64,000 bases of DNA, taken from Macrotis lagotis. Its lineage: Eukaryota > Chordata > Mammalia > Peramelemorphia > Peramelidae. A program made the translations under genes and the position numbers. The notes under the pieces were generated by a model, which saw only the letters and a list, made by a program, of their open reading frames with translations, searched no databases and was not told the origin of the DNA. Shown in pieces: positions 24,127-35,500 of the stretch. Position 1 is the stretch's first letter. Every line of letters begins with the position of its first letter. Location: the NCBI RefSeq assembly GCF_037893015.1, contig NC_133666.1:619428974-619492973 (forward strand), written 5' to 3'.

Positions 24127-25619
24127 AATGGACTGACTAACCAGAAATAGGAAAAACCTCACAGTTCTTCTAAGATATTTTACACTCACATAATTAATTT
24201 TAACTTTTGTTAGAATTGTTTATATTTTTTCTATTATAAATAAACTACTATTTCCACAGAGAAACTGTGTTTCATGATATTTGTCCCAAGAACAAGCCTA
24301 AAAATAATGGGAACTGCAAAAAAAATATTCCAGGTTTGATCTCAGAAAGACTTCATAAAAATAAAATTTCCCAGTCAAATGAGTTCCCTCAGGAAATAGG
24401 AACTCTCATGGTGGAGGACTCCAAGAAAAAGTTGCATCAGTATGCATCAAAAGGTTGAAAAGTAGATTCTTATTTAGGTATGGGGAGGATTAGATGGCCT
24501 CTTTCCCATTCATTTCTAAAATGTGAATTTTTCTTCAATTCTTGGGAATGAATCTCCTGGATCAACAGTTATGAGGTCTTCTGACAAAGAAGTCAAGCAA
24601 ATATTTTTGAATATGCCTGGATCTGCTTGATCCATCTAAAATATTAGTATACATTTTAGACAAATCAACCAGAAAGGAAAGAAAGAAAGTTTTTTTCAAG
24701 GAAACCAATATACAAAAGAAAGGAATGAGGAAAAAAAGCTCCAAGTAAGTTAATATTGTGCTATGACAAAAAACAAAAGTCCAAACTGAAGAAGACTACT
24801 GCAACAACTTACCTAGAGTAAAGAAGGTACATGCCACAAGTTTTTAGAGTAGTTAAATATCACTATACTGGATCTCAAGAAAAATTCAGCATCTATATGA
24901 TAGAAAATCAAATCGTAGAAGGAAGAATTTAAGAAGACTAACACATGGAAAGAAATGTCAAAAAAGAGGACAGTTTGAGCAGTGGAGGCAGTAGGAGAGA
25001 AGTGGCACAAGCAGAAACAAAATTTTAAAAAATAGAAAAACAAGTATCACAAAATGAAAGTGCAATGAAATGATCTTATATTTTTACAAATAAAACTGAA
25101 AAGCACATACCAAGACAATTTGAGCAATCAGTATTGATTGGTAAGAAAGTACAAAGCTAGGAGACAGAGTAAGCTATACTTACTGCCTGTTAATATATAC
25201 TTTGGAGATCACCCCCACATACAAAATGACGGCAGGACTTGGAAACAACTACTATGCAATGAAATGAAGAGAATCACCTATAGCCTCAAATGAGGTAATA
25301 TTTTTAAAGCACTTAGCATAGTGTCTGACAAATAGTAGGCACTTAACATGTACTTATTCTCCTCCCTCTACTCTGGACTACTCCACCCCAACCTAATAAT
25401 CTACAGAAGGGCCATATAAGTTTTGGAGAGACATGAGGAAAGACAAGGGTGGGTTGAGGGTTTGATGTGTGTAGCTCCTGAAGAGTTGAGGAGATGGACA
25501 ATCCAAGGAAAAGTCTTGGTATTCGATCTCTAAGGTATATATTAACAGAAATAAATTCTAGAGAAGATAATTACCTCAAAACAAGTCCAGCTGTTTGGAG
25601 CCTCACTGAAAAAAAAAAA
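24127..25619 (+). other. 3' flank of pseudogene A
   Basis: Matches the unit B flank (36711-38940) apart from the ATP5F1B retrocopy and SINE found only in B. A MIR-like tail is at about 25280-25370 (AAAGCACTTAGCATAGTGTC). No gene is supported. Confidence 0.6.
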
Positions 25620-25689
25620 ACAACAGAGGCAAGATGGCAAAGTAGAGGCAAAGTAAATTCCCCTCCAAACAACTTTTCCCTCAAAGAAC

Positions 25690-25692
25690 TAA

Positions 25693-25767
<75 letters not shown>
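25690..25767. repeat. (TC)n microsatellite
   Basis: About 78 bp of CT dinucleotides, followed by a TA-rich run. It is absent from the matching place in unit B (near 39025). Confidence 0.95.
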
Positions 25768-25771
<4 letters not shown>

Positions 25772-27177
25772 GTATAAATATATATATATATATTTGCATA
25801 TATGTATGCAAAGAAAACAGAAGTTAAGCAAATAGAATTTTAGAAAAGTTAGATGTGATAAATCTCTTGAAAACTGAATGAGAGTATAAAGAAATATACA
25901 TATATATATTTTTTTCTCAGTGGTACATGGGCTCCTCACAATAATTGACCATGTATTAGGCCATAAAAACTTCACAACCAAATGTAGAAATGTACAAGTA
26001 TTTAATGCAATAAAAATAACATTCAATAAAGGACTATGGAAACATAGTTTGAAAATTAACTGGAAACTTAATCTAATCTGAAAGAATGAGTAGATAAAAG
26101 AACAAATCAAGAAACTAATTTCATTAAAGAGTGACAACAATGAGACAATAAACCAAAATTTTAGCAATGTAGCAAAAGCTGTATTTAGGGGAAAATTTAT
26201 AACTCTAAATGTTTGCATCAATAAAACAAAGAAAAGATCAATGAATCAAGCTAGAAAGAGAACAAATTAGAAATCCTCAAATAAACACCAAAATGGAAAT
26301 CCTAAAAACCATTGTAGAGATTAATAGAATTGAAAGTAAGAAAACTATTGAACTAATAATTAAAATTAAAAACTGGTTGAGGGGAAGAAACCAATCAAAT
26401 AGATTAACAAATGGTTGATTTTATTTTTTAAAAAAAGGGGAAAACCAAATTACTAGTACAAAAAATGAAAAGGGTGAATTCACCACCAATGAAGAAGAAA
26501 TTAAAGCAATTACCAGGAGCTATTTTTGCCCAGTTATATGCCAATAAATCTGAGAATCAAAGTGAAATGAATATTTACAAAAATACAAGTTGTCCAGATT
26601 GACAGGAGGACAAGAAATACTTAAATAACTACATCTTACAAAAAAAATTGAATAAGTCATTAAGAAAAATCCTAAGAAAAAATCCCTAGGATCAGATGAA
26701 TCTGTAAGCGAATTCTCCCAAACATTTAAAGAACAATTAATTCCAATACTGTAAAAACTATTTTGAAAAATAAGCAAAAATGAGCTTTACCTAATTTGAT
26801 TTATGATACAAATAAGGTGGTAACAATAGACCAGAAGAACAAAACAGAGAAAGAAAGCCTTAGACCAATTTATCTAATGAATATTGATAAAATACTAGTG
26901 AGGAGATTATAGCAATATATCCCAAAGATGGTATTTATACCTCCACTGCTCAAAAACCACCAAGCTGGTGGTATTTATACTAAGTATGCACAGTTTGTAT
27001 AATATTAGGAAAAATCTTACCATTACTGAACATATTAATAACAACTAACAAAAATATCTCAAATTCTGAAATTTTTTTGGCAAAATGTTGCACTTATTTC
27101 TATTAAAAACTCCAGAAAGCATAGGAATATATGAAGTATTCCTTAAAATGATAAGTAGTATTTATCTAAAACCAATA

Positions 27178-27667
27178 GTTTGGGGTCCATATTGGTGAAA
27201 GCCATAATGTGAATTGTTTAAGTAGTAAATGCCATGAATAATGTGGACTTAACTAGCAAGTCCCTGTAGCTGAAAGTCAAAATAATCCTATGGACTCCTT
27301 AAGCAGTGAAAGCCATAATATGGAGTCCCTATCAATGAAAGGCATGAGTAATGAAAACCAAGTTTAATCAGGCCAAAAAAAAAGGAAAACACACTGATCA
27401 GCATATGAATGGGGCATGAATGGTGAATATTCAGTTCATAGTCTTACTTGGCTGGAACTCCAGATCAAACAGCATTGATATGGTACCAGGTGTTTGGGAT
27501 CTGAGTCCAATACTGAACTTAGTAAATCCAAACTATAACATACTCTATAACTCCTTCTCTCTTTGTCTTATTTCTATAATTATAGAGCTTTTGGTAAATC
27601 TTTGAGAGGATCCAACTTTTCATCTGGTGGCCATCCCAGACTGCCCCAATGTGAGTAGCTAATACAT

Positions 27668-27727
<60 letters not shown>

Positions 27728-27827
27728 GTAAAATCAATCGAATTCCCTGGCCTCTATCTTCAGTATCATGTTAAATTCCTTTTTCCCCATTACAAGGGAT
27801 TTTCAGGCAAGACAAACAGCAAATATT
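27178..27827. mobile_element. Unclassified insertion in L1, LTR-like (fossil)
   Basis: It interrupts L1 ORF2 (left 'tatttatctaaaaccaatag', right 'tctgtaataaagataagct'). It begins with several imperfect repeats of GTGAAAGCCATAATGTG and includes a (TA)n tract at 27676-27716. Size and lack of coding sequence fit a solo LTR, but I see no firm TG...CA ends. Unit B cannot be compared because that part of the L1 is replaced there. Confidence 0.4.
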
Positions 27828-28592
27828 ATCTGTAATAAAGATAAGCTAGAATCCTTCCCAATAAATTCAGAGAAGAAGTAAGAATGCCTATTATCACCAC
27901 TACTATTCAATATTGACTAGAAATACTAGCTAGACCAATAAGAAATGAAAGAGAAATTTGAAGGAATTAGAATAAGCAATGAGGAAACAAAACTGTCATT
28001 CTTTGCAGATGATATGATGGTATAACTGGAGAATCCCAGAGACTCAACTGAAAAACTAAAAACATAAAATCATGGACAACTTTGGCAAAGTCTCAGGATA
28101 TAAAATAAACCCACATAAATAGTCAGAATTTCTACATATTACAAACCTAGTCCAGCAGGAAGAAGCCAAAAGATAAATTCCATTTAAAATAACTGTAGAT
28201 AACATAAAATACTTGAGAGTCTACCTGCCAAAACAACCCCAGGAACTATATGAACATAATTAATTACAAAACAATTTTCACACAAACAAATTCAGATTTT
28301 GACTGGAAAAATATTAATTGTACATAGGAAAGTTAGGCCAATATAATAAAAATGACAGTTTACCCATATTAATATACCTCTTCAGAGTTTTGGGTAATTA
28401 ATATTTTATTAAGTTAGCAAATAATTGACAAATTGAGGTCAGTGGTCTCCCTCATAACCAAAGATAACTAATGGAGATACTGAGTGCCTTAAATAGCTTT
28501 GGAAAACTGGGAATTTCTGACAAGCAGAGATCAGCCCAGATTGGTTAACAATTAATGATAAAATGAATATCATAATTAGAGGTTGGCTTTTT

Positions 28593-28736
28593 TTCTTTTT
28601 TTTAGTTTTTTCAAGGGTTAAGTGACTTGTCCAAGGTTACACAGCTAGGAAATTTTAAGTGTCAGAGTCTAGATTTGAACTCAAGTCCTCCTGATTCTAG
28701 GGCCAGTGCTCTATCCATGGTGCCACCTAGTTGCCC
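28593..28736 (-). repeat. tRNA-derived SINE, antisense, unit A only
   Basis: The body 'aagtgacttgtccaaggttacacagctagg' and head GTGCCACCTAGTTGCCCC are present. It is flanked by GAGGTTGGCTTTTT on both sides. Unit B has one copy of that site and no SINE (45883-45898). Confidence 0.9.
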
Positions 28737-28754
28737 CTGAGGTTGGCTTTTTCT

Positions 28755-28984
28755 TTTCTTTTTTTTTATTAGAGTGATTAAAGTGGTTTTTATTAAGCCA
28801 TCTTAACAAAATGGCACATCTCTCATGGTGGCAAAGAGGGGTGGGGAAATCCCAAAATAAAAGCTTTTTTATGCAGTTTGAAAGACTTTGTTCCTGCCCC
28901 TTCGTGCCAATCATAGATTGGGGTCACAAATCTAATAGATACATTGGTTCCTATACTTTTACCCCCATCCTGCTCATTATACAA
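28755..28984 (-). mobile_element. Retroviral LTR retrocopy with A tail (fossil), unit A only
   Basis: The reverse strand matches the U3-R part of the LTR at about 44305-44520: TATAATGAGCAGG, a TATA-like GCATAAAAAAGC, ATGAGAGATGTGCCATTTTG and AATAAAAACC, then an A-rich tail. It starts inside U3 and is flanked by GGTTGGCTTTTTCT on both sides (28741-28754, 28985-28998). A tail plus a 14-bp target duplication points to L1-driven copying of an RNA rather than retroviral integration. No coding content. Confidence 0.75.
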
Positions 28985-29698
28985 GGTTGGCTTTTTCTAA
29001 TGAGGGGTAGGAGAATGTGACTTTGAGCATATCAACACTCTCCCAGATCATTGCAGCTCCAGCAATCTATACAAAATAATCCATTCTCCCTTCAGTTATA
29101 CCAAAGTTTAACAATGATAAGCTTAGAGAAAGATTTTCACCTAGATAAAATGATCTGGGTGGGGTGAACATTTGGGCAAGGTCAGAAAGCAAAAAGGGGA
29201 TCTTTGGGTCCCATATATAAAATTGGTTACCAATTCATGAGGAATTAATCATTTTTCTTACTATCAAAAACTTATTTTATAGAGATTTTAAAAAGTGACA
29301 AAATTTACTTGGAAGAACAAAAAATCAATAGGATTGATTAAAAAATTAAAAATTAATTTTAAATTAAAAATTAAATTAAAAATTAAATTAAAAAATAATT
29401 TCCTCAAAATCTTTTATGTGACTATCACAAAGTAAATAGAACCATCAAAGAAAATGAAAGGAAAAGGTTCCAAAATCACAAAGAAGTAACATTGCCTCAA
29501 GAAGACATAAGAAAAGCAATTCCAGTTGTGGGACCTTGGATACAATGTCTCATGTGTGGATATGCAGACCAATAAATAGACTATAAATAAATTATAAATT
29601 ATATATATACATATAAATTATATATAAATATAAATTATAAATAAGAGGAGGTTTTTTCCTCCCATAAAAATTCTTTGTTATATGGATGATTTTGGGGG

Positions 29699-29702
<4 letters not shown>

Positions 29703-29790
<88 letters not shown>
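29703..29790. repeat. (GT)n(GA)n microsatellite
   Basis: About 40 bp GT followed by about 45 bp GA. It is expanded only in unit A. Confidence 0.95.
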
Positions 29791-29795
<5 letters not shown>

Positions 29796-30382
29796 AGAGA
29801 GACAGAGAGACAGAGAGAGACAGAGACAGAGGGGGGAATATTAGGAGATGAAAACCAAAAATATCAAAAATCTATCTTTTTTTAAAAGGAGTAAATTGGT
29901 AATATTATAGAGAGAAGTTTCACTTGAATAACGAAGTTGGAATTCAGATAGCTAAGAGGAAGAGGAGGGAGATAAAAACACAAATAATTTTGTTAAAGAA
30001 TAGTAAACAAGAAGAGAGACAGAGACAGAAGGAGAAAGTTCACAGTCATGATAAATTAGAAAGGAGAATTTTTTCATTTTTTAAGGTTGAAGGAAAATTG
30101 AGTATGTGTACAGGCAAAAGAGAAAAAAGCATCAGATAGGAAAGAATTGCACATTTGAGAGAAAGGCATGATGGGGATGCTGTAATTTGATTGAGAAATT
30201 GAAGGTGGGTATCAGATCAAGAATTCATGGGGAAAACTTGACAAGGAGTAGAGCTACCCCTTCCTTAAAGACTGGAATGAAGAAATAGTAGAGGAAGATG
30301 TTTAAGTGATAAAAGATAGGGAAGAGGTGAGGTGAAGTTTTTAGCATTTGAATTCAATTTTATTTTTTCTCTGTGATATCAA

Positions 30383-30386
<4 letters not shown>

Positions 30387-30434
<48 letters not shown>
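30387..30434. repeat. (GT)n(GA)n at the junction of units A and B
   Basis: The same compound tract stands at the end of unit B (48117-48190). Homology to the start of unit A begins directly after it. Confidence 0.95.
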
Positions 30435-30437
<3 letters not shown>

Positions 30438-31116
30438 TTGCTCCGGCCCAATGAAAATGGAAGACTGGGACTAAATCAATGATGTCAAATTGTCAAATAC
30501 ACAGAGAAATGGGATACAAAAAGATCCTTGTGGATACACATGACTTAGAAAACTGCAGCATGACATCATTGATGTTTCACACAGCTTATTTTGTTACATA
30601 TTTCCCCAGATGACCACTATGTTCCTTTCACCAATTACACTCATTGGATCTCAGGGGGAAATAGAAAACCTTGTGGGGAGTTTTCAGAAACTCAGGAAAT
30701 GGAGTTGTAGATGACTGCTTTGTAAGGGAAGAGAAATGGCTAAGACAGGCTAATATGACTCCTCTTTGATACTTCATCAAGGGTCTATGGACCTTTCCAA
30801 AAGGAACATTCCTTGTTGAAAGAATCCTATTATCCTGGACTTCCTGCAGTCAGTGTCTTATGGGTCCCACCTGGCCGGATCCTAGTTGTCTTCCAGGACT
30901 GCACAAAGTGAATGTATGTGTAGAGAGGAAGGCCTTTGGACTGGGATCTCCAAGAACATTGTACAAAGCCCAGCAGTAGTAGTTGATGAAGAAATAGAAG
31001 AGAAAGGATCAGTTTACAGATCACTAGGTGCTAAAGTGCTCCTTTCAGCACCTGAAGAAGATCCTCTTACCTGGTTTCCAAAGACCTCTAGAGAGTCTTA
31101 CAAGCTTGTCTGATTA

Positions 31117-31811
31117 CCGTATTTCCCCATGTATAAGATGCAACCTGATTTGAAACATTTGGGGTTGAAAAACTGGAAGCATCTTATACAGTGGTTGTAG
31201 ATATTTTTTACTTGCATTTCTCACTTTTTCACACTTGTCTTTGCATTCATTGTTTCACATTTGTTACCGATATATTAGGTTACATTTTGCTCAGAAAAGA
31301 TTTTTGCACAGTGATGAATTCAAGTTCAAAGTGATCCAGCTTGAAAAAATGAATGGAAATTGAGTTTGGTCCTCCTCCAACTGAGAAAACAATCTCAGAC
31401 TGGCTAAGGGAAGAAGAAATCCTACTGAAAATTCCACAGCAGAAGAAAGCCATGAGAAGCAAGTCAGCCAAATGGTCTGATTTAGAGAGAGAATTGAAGA
31501 GATGGATTGAAAAGCAGAGGGCTCCTGGAATTCCTGTGTCCACAAAGATGAAGCAAAAAGAATTTCTGATGGAAAAAGAAGTGACTGATTTCAAAGGGGG
31601 ACACAATTAGTACTTCAGGTTCAGGAAACCAAATGGACTAAGCATGTGTCCATACATCAGACTTGCCCAAAAGATGCCTGAAAGCTATGAGCAGAAAGAA
31701 GGTCCTTGAATTTAATAATAAAACTTGAGCTCAATAACATTATGTGATACTTTTTTTTTCCAAAATTTGGGCCCCAAAATTAAGGTGCATCTTATACATG
31801 GGGAAATATGG
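31117..31811 (+). mobile_element. pogo/Tigger-type DNA transposon, internally deleted
   Basis: Terminal inverted repeats start CCGTATTTCCCCATGTATAA at the left, with the reverse complement CCATATTTCCCCATGTATAA at the right (about 28 bp, one mismatch). TA dinucleotides flank both ends, as for Tc1/mariner-pogo elements. Inside, 31353-31610 encodes FGPPPTEKTISDWLREEE, then KWSDLERELKRWIEKQRAPG. This is the CENP-B-type helix-turn-helix DNA-binding region of pogo transposases. The stretch just upstream (SSSKFKVIQLEKMNG near 31318) belongs to the same domain in another frame, so a frameshift is present. The catalytic DDE domain is missing, so this is a non-autonomous 695-bp remnant. Unit A lacks it (near 15979). 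Confidence 0.85.
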
Positions 31812-31940
31812 TAATCTTCACAGGTGGAAAATAGGTTTAGACCTGGTAAGAGGTCTTTGTATTCAAAATTGCTAGTGCTTAACTAGGGAAGGTGCTAAGC
31901 AGTCTGCCAATAGGATTACTAGGATCAGGTGAGAACTCAA

Positions 31941-31995
31941 CTATCCAATCTACCTACAAGGCATATAAAAGGCTCAGGGAGGTCAGTCTGAGCAA
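31941..31995 (+). promoter_or_regulatory. Core promoter of LRRC14-like gene, unit B
   Basis: A CCAAT box at 31945-31949 and a TATAAAA box at 31964-31970, correctly spaced for transcription starting near 31995. The 5' non-coding exon then runs to 32052, where CTAAG|GTAAAA forms the donor. The next acceptor (TTTGACAG) ends at 32484. Confidence 0.7.
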
Positions 31996-32523
31996 GTTCC
32001 TGTTTGTGGAGCCTACTGGAACAACAGCAACTACCAAGGGACCTTCACTAAGGTAAAATTTCTAAGGGAAGCCTTTCAGACCTGATATATTTTCAAGATA
32101 GGTTTTGGAATTTGGAGGACGTGGGTCCATCAGACAGGCTGTTTAGAGGGCATGGCTATGGCAACTAATTTGTACAATTGGCATTATTTCTTTCTTTACA
32201 TCCGCTTCCTTTCTCTCACCCACAGAATTATATTATATAGGGTAAGTTAAAGGTTACCTCAGTAGTAAGAGTGGAGAATGAAGGGTGAAGCCCAGAATCA
32301 GCCCAGGGCTTTTCCTCACTAGGTAGTCTCTAGAAATATAACAGGCCAAATAAAGGTTAATAACTATACTAGAAAAACAGATATGGTAGTTACTTGGGGT
32401 GACGTGGGTGGGGATAGGAAAGTGGATTAAAGTCTTCAAGCTCATAGAACTGACTTCTCATTCTGCAATCTTTACTTTGACAGGTGCTACCCACTCTGTG
32501 TGGTTCCAGATAGAGATTTAGAC

Positions 32524-35500
32524 ATGAACTCTCTTCAGTTCCTGAGTGCTTGGAATTTAGTGCAAGATGAGAAGGTTGCATGCAAAGTTCTGGAGTTTCT
32601 ACCTTGGCACCTGTTTGATGTTCTGTTTAAGGTGGCTTTCTGGAACCATAAGAATGTGCTTCTATTCAATCTGGTGAAGATGTGGCCCTACTCAGATCTC
32701 AAAGTTAAAAAGCTGCTGCAGTCATGTCAGAGATCTCAGCACCCTCCTGATACAAATTGTCCAGACTGCTTGGGGCCTCTCCCATGTACTGAATTTGACA
32801 AGAATATTTTTGATGCCATCCTTCAAGGAGTGATACTCAACATAAAAAAAGCAATGGATCATGGCTCCAAACAGATCTCCAGCAGGTTTGTCCTTGGGGT
32901 ATGTGGGAAGATTTTAACCCATTCTGGGAGGTGGTCCTGAGGGGTGAATTTCATTTGTTATTTAATAAGCACCTATTATCCACAAGCTTGCCAGTTTTTG
33001 GAAGGAAAGAGTTCCATCTCTGTCTTCCAAACCCTTACATTGTTCTGGAAGAATCAACATAGCATGGACATGTTTTAGTTCATATTAGTTAATATAAAGC
33101 AATTTTGAGAAAACTGGTATTCTAGGAATACTAACAGGGAGAAAGTCACAGATAAGAAACAGTACAGGAGATGGGCTCTGAATAGCTAAACTTACAAAGG
33201 GAGAATTAACTACATTTCATATTATAGTGTAATAAAATATTGGTAGGAATCTGTAATGTCCTCTAAGAAATAAACCAGTTTAACAGAAAAATAAGCAAAT
33301 GGCAAAGTGAAGAATAAAACAAATTGCTAAAGAAATTAGAAGTAAAAGACTTATGACATCTTCTGAATGGCAAAAACTAAACAAAATGGTACCTGAATTG
33401 CACTTAAAATAAAGCTAGAAGGGCTAAGGAGGTGAGGAGGGAATGGGGACCATGTCTGGAAAGATGCAAGAGTCTTTTTGAACTCAAAAAGGAGTTCAAA
33501 GGGGAAAGAACAGTTTCTAGCAGAGAACATATATTGAGACAAAGTTTGTGAAGGGTAAAAAGACTAGAAGGAGATATGAGACTGAAGACTGAAATGCCAG
33601 GTTGAAAATTTTGTAAGGCAATGGGGAACCTCTAAAGATTGAATAGTAGAGTGATATATCAAACTTGTTTTAGAAATGCAAATTGGAAGGCTGAAGGGAG
33701 GTTGTGCTGGAGCTTGCAGACAAGAAACAGAGAGAACCATTCAGAATGTATTCAAACAATTCTTCTTGCAATAAACTATGGCAGAAGTCACTTGAGTAGA
33801 GATAAGGAATACTTGAAGCAATTGGAATAAGGTTTGATTAGATTTGGAAACACAATAGAAAGCAGACAAAAGGGGAAGATACCCAGTAGGGTAACACTTT
33901 GGAGAAGTCAAAGAAGTCCAAAATGAGTTTTGCTGGGTGAGAAATGAGGAAATATTTGAGGAAATGCCTGTCCTATCTCTTGTCCTTAAATTGAGTTTGG
34001 GGTACTGTCCTCCAATCAGAGGGGCAGAGGAGAGTGATTTGATGTGAATAACAAGACTGATTGGATCTTGCTAGGTGATAAGATTTCCCAATGATGAGTT
34101 TACTGAAATTATAGTAGAGAAGCCAAGTAGTAAAAAGAGTGATTGTTACTTTTTTTTCAATCATTTCTGACCTTTTGTTGATCCCATTTGGGGTTTTATT
34201 GACATCAAATGCTGGAGTGGTTTGCCTTTTCCTTCTCTAGTCATTTTCTACAATAGGGAACTGAGACAAACAGAGTTTAGTGACTTGCCCTGGGTCATAC
34301 AACTAGTAAGTTTCTGAGGCCAGATTTGAATTTATAGATGAAGTTTTACTAACTCCAGACCCAGCAGTCTATGCATTCCACCACCAAAATGAAATATCTG
34401 AGATGTTATTTTTAAATTAGTATGTTTATTAATATTACTACATTTTGAATACATTATAGAAATTGGTATATTGTAATTATAAGCCAAATTTCTGCCACTT
34501 CTGCAACCAATTATTTTTTTTAAACAAATAAGGCATTCTTTCTTAAGTAATTTGTTTTCCAGTTTATTGAATGCTGAGTTTGAGTTTCATTGTTTCTGAT
34601 TTTCCTTATGCAATATGATCTAAACTATTTTCTGCTTGCTTTAGGAGATTACAGAGAGTAGATATTACAGGATTCCTCACTAATAAACTTGAATGGAATA
34701 TCCATTTCATGAGCATGTGGGCCAACTCTCTGATCCAGATACAAGCTGGCATGTTCCCAGGCCAAAACATACATGACCCACAGAGCCAGGCCATGGACCC
34801 AGTGATGGAAGCACTTCTCCTCAGAGGAATCCCCAAGGAAGCTCGTGTAGATCTCCTGGTGGACCTCCAAGTGAGCATCGAGGCCAAGGGATTTCTAATA
34901 GAAACAATCCAGCGCAATGCAGAAAGCCCTCTGCACCTGATCTGCAGGGATGTTTGGAATGTCAATCTTTCTGCTCAGGCCTTGGCCGAATTCCTATTTC
35001 TTCTAGATCCTATGCTTCTCCAAAGAGTGGATCTGGGACCTGGAATGGCAGATTTGATGAAAACAAATTATTGTCTGAAACAGATCAGTAGGCTGCAAAA
35101 TCTGCAGAGCTTGAGATTGTGTTTTTTGGATCAAGATGAACGATTATGGCTGAGTCCTAGAAAAAAGGCTCATTTTAACAACTTTGCTAATAACCTAAGC
35201 AAGCTGAAACAGCTTAAGGAGATTGCATTGTGCCATATTCAGATTTCAGGACACCTAGAGTATACACTCAGGTGAGTGGATCTTCATGCCAAACTCCATC
35301 TACAAATATCCTGAGTTGCCTGAAAACATAGGAATACACGTGTGTGTGTGTGTGTGTGTGTGTATACATATATATATATATGTATGTATACTATGGGTAT
35401 ATTTATGTAGTAAATTGTATCTGATCCCTTACAATAAGGATTTAACTCTATTCCTCCCCTTATCCCGCCCCCGCCCAATTGCTGGACTACACTGTAGTTC

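Larger units (their letters stand above)
25620..29850 (+). mobile_element. Old L1 of unit A, with nested insertions
   Basis: It starts with a 5'-end motif (GAGGCAAGATGGCAAAGTAG), continues into ORF2 ('ggccataaaaacttcacaacc', 'ccctaggatcagatgaatct', 'ctttgcagatgatatgatgg' encoding the FADDM motif of reverse transcriptase) and ends in a decayed 3' part. It contains a (TC)n tract, an unclassified insertion (27178-27827), a SINE and an LTR retrocopy, and an older insertion shared with unit B (about 28400-29230). ORF1 and much of ORF2 are missing and stops are frequent. It predates the A/B duplication. Confidence 0.8.
15180..30434 (+). repeat. Segmental duplication, unit A
   Basis: From its left edge (TGGGACTAAATCAGTGATGT near 15252) this unit runs parallel to unit B (TGGGACTAAATCAATGATGT near 30468). 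The LRRC14-like first exon is at 16.2 versus 32.0 kb, coding exon 1 at 18.5 versus 32.5 kb, the last exon at 23.6 versus 36.1 kb, an L1 from 25.6 versus 38.9 kb, and the final (GT)n(GA)n at 30.39 versus 48.12 kb. Order and strand are the same, so this is a direct tandem duplication. Confidence 0.85.

Noticed and set aside
25494-25835. 113-codon frame with a long serine-leucine repeat
   Set aside because: It is a translation of a (TC)n microsatellite.
29340-29400. AAATTAAAAATT repeats as a CRISPR-like or replication element
   Set aside because: This is AT-rich simple sequence inside old L1; no spacer structure.
31353-31610. 85-codon transposase-like frame as a domesticated gene
   Set aside because: It sits inside intact terminal inverted repeats with the catalytic domain missing and a frameshift upstream; an ordinary deleted transposon explains it.
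32500-32523. GTG at 32500 as an upstream start for the LRRC14-like protein
   Set aside because: Mammalian genes start at ATG; the ATG at 32524 aligns with the LRRC14 N-terminus and follows the acceptor by only 39 bp.
32886-32940. Read-through of coding exon 1 past 32885, or use of the GGG|GTATGT donor at 32899
   Set aside because: CAG|GTTTGT at 32885 joins exon 2 in phase to give RRLQRVDITG, matching LRRC14 and PRAME; the alternative breaks the frame.
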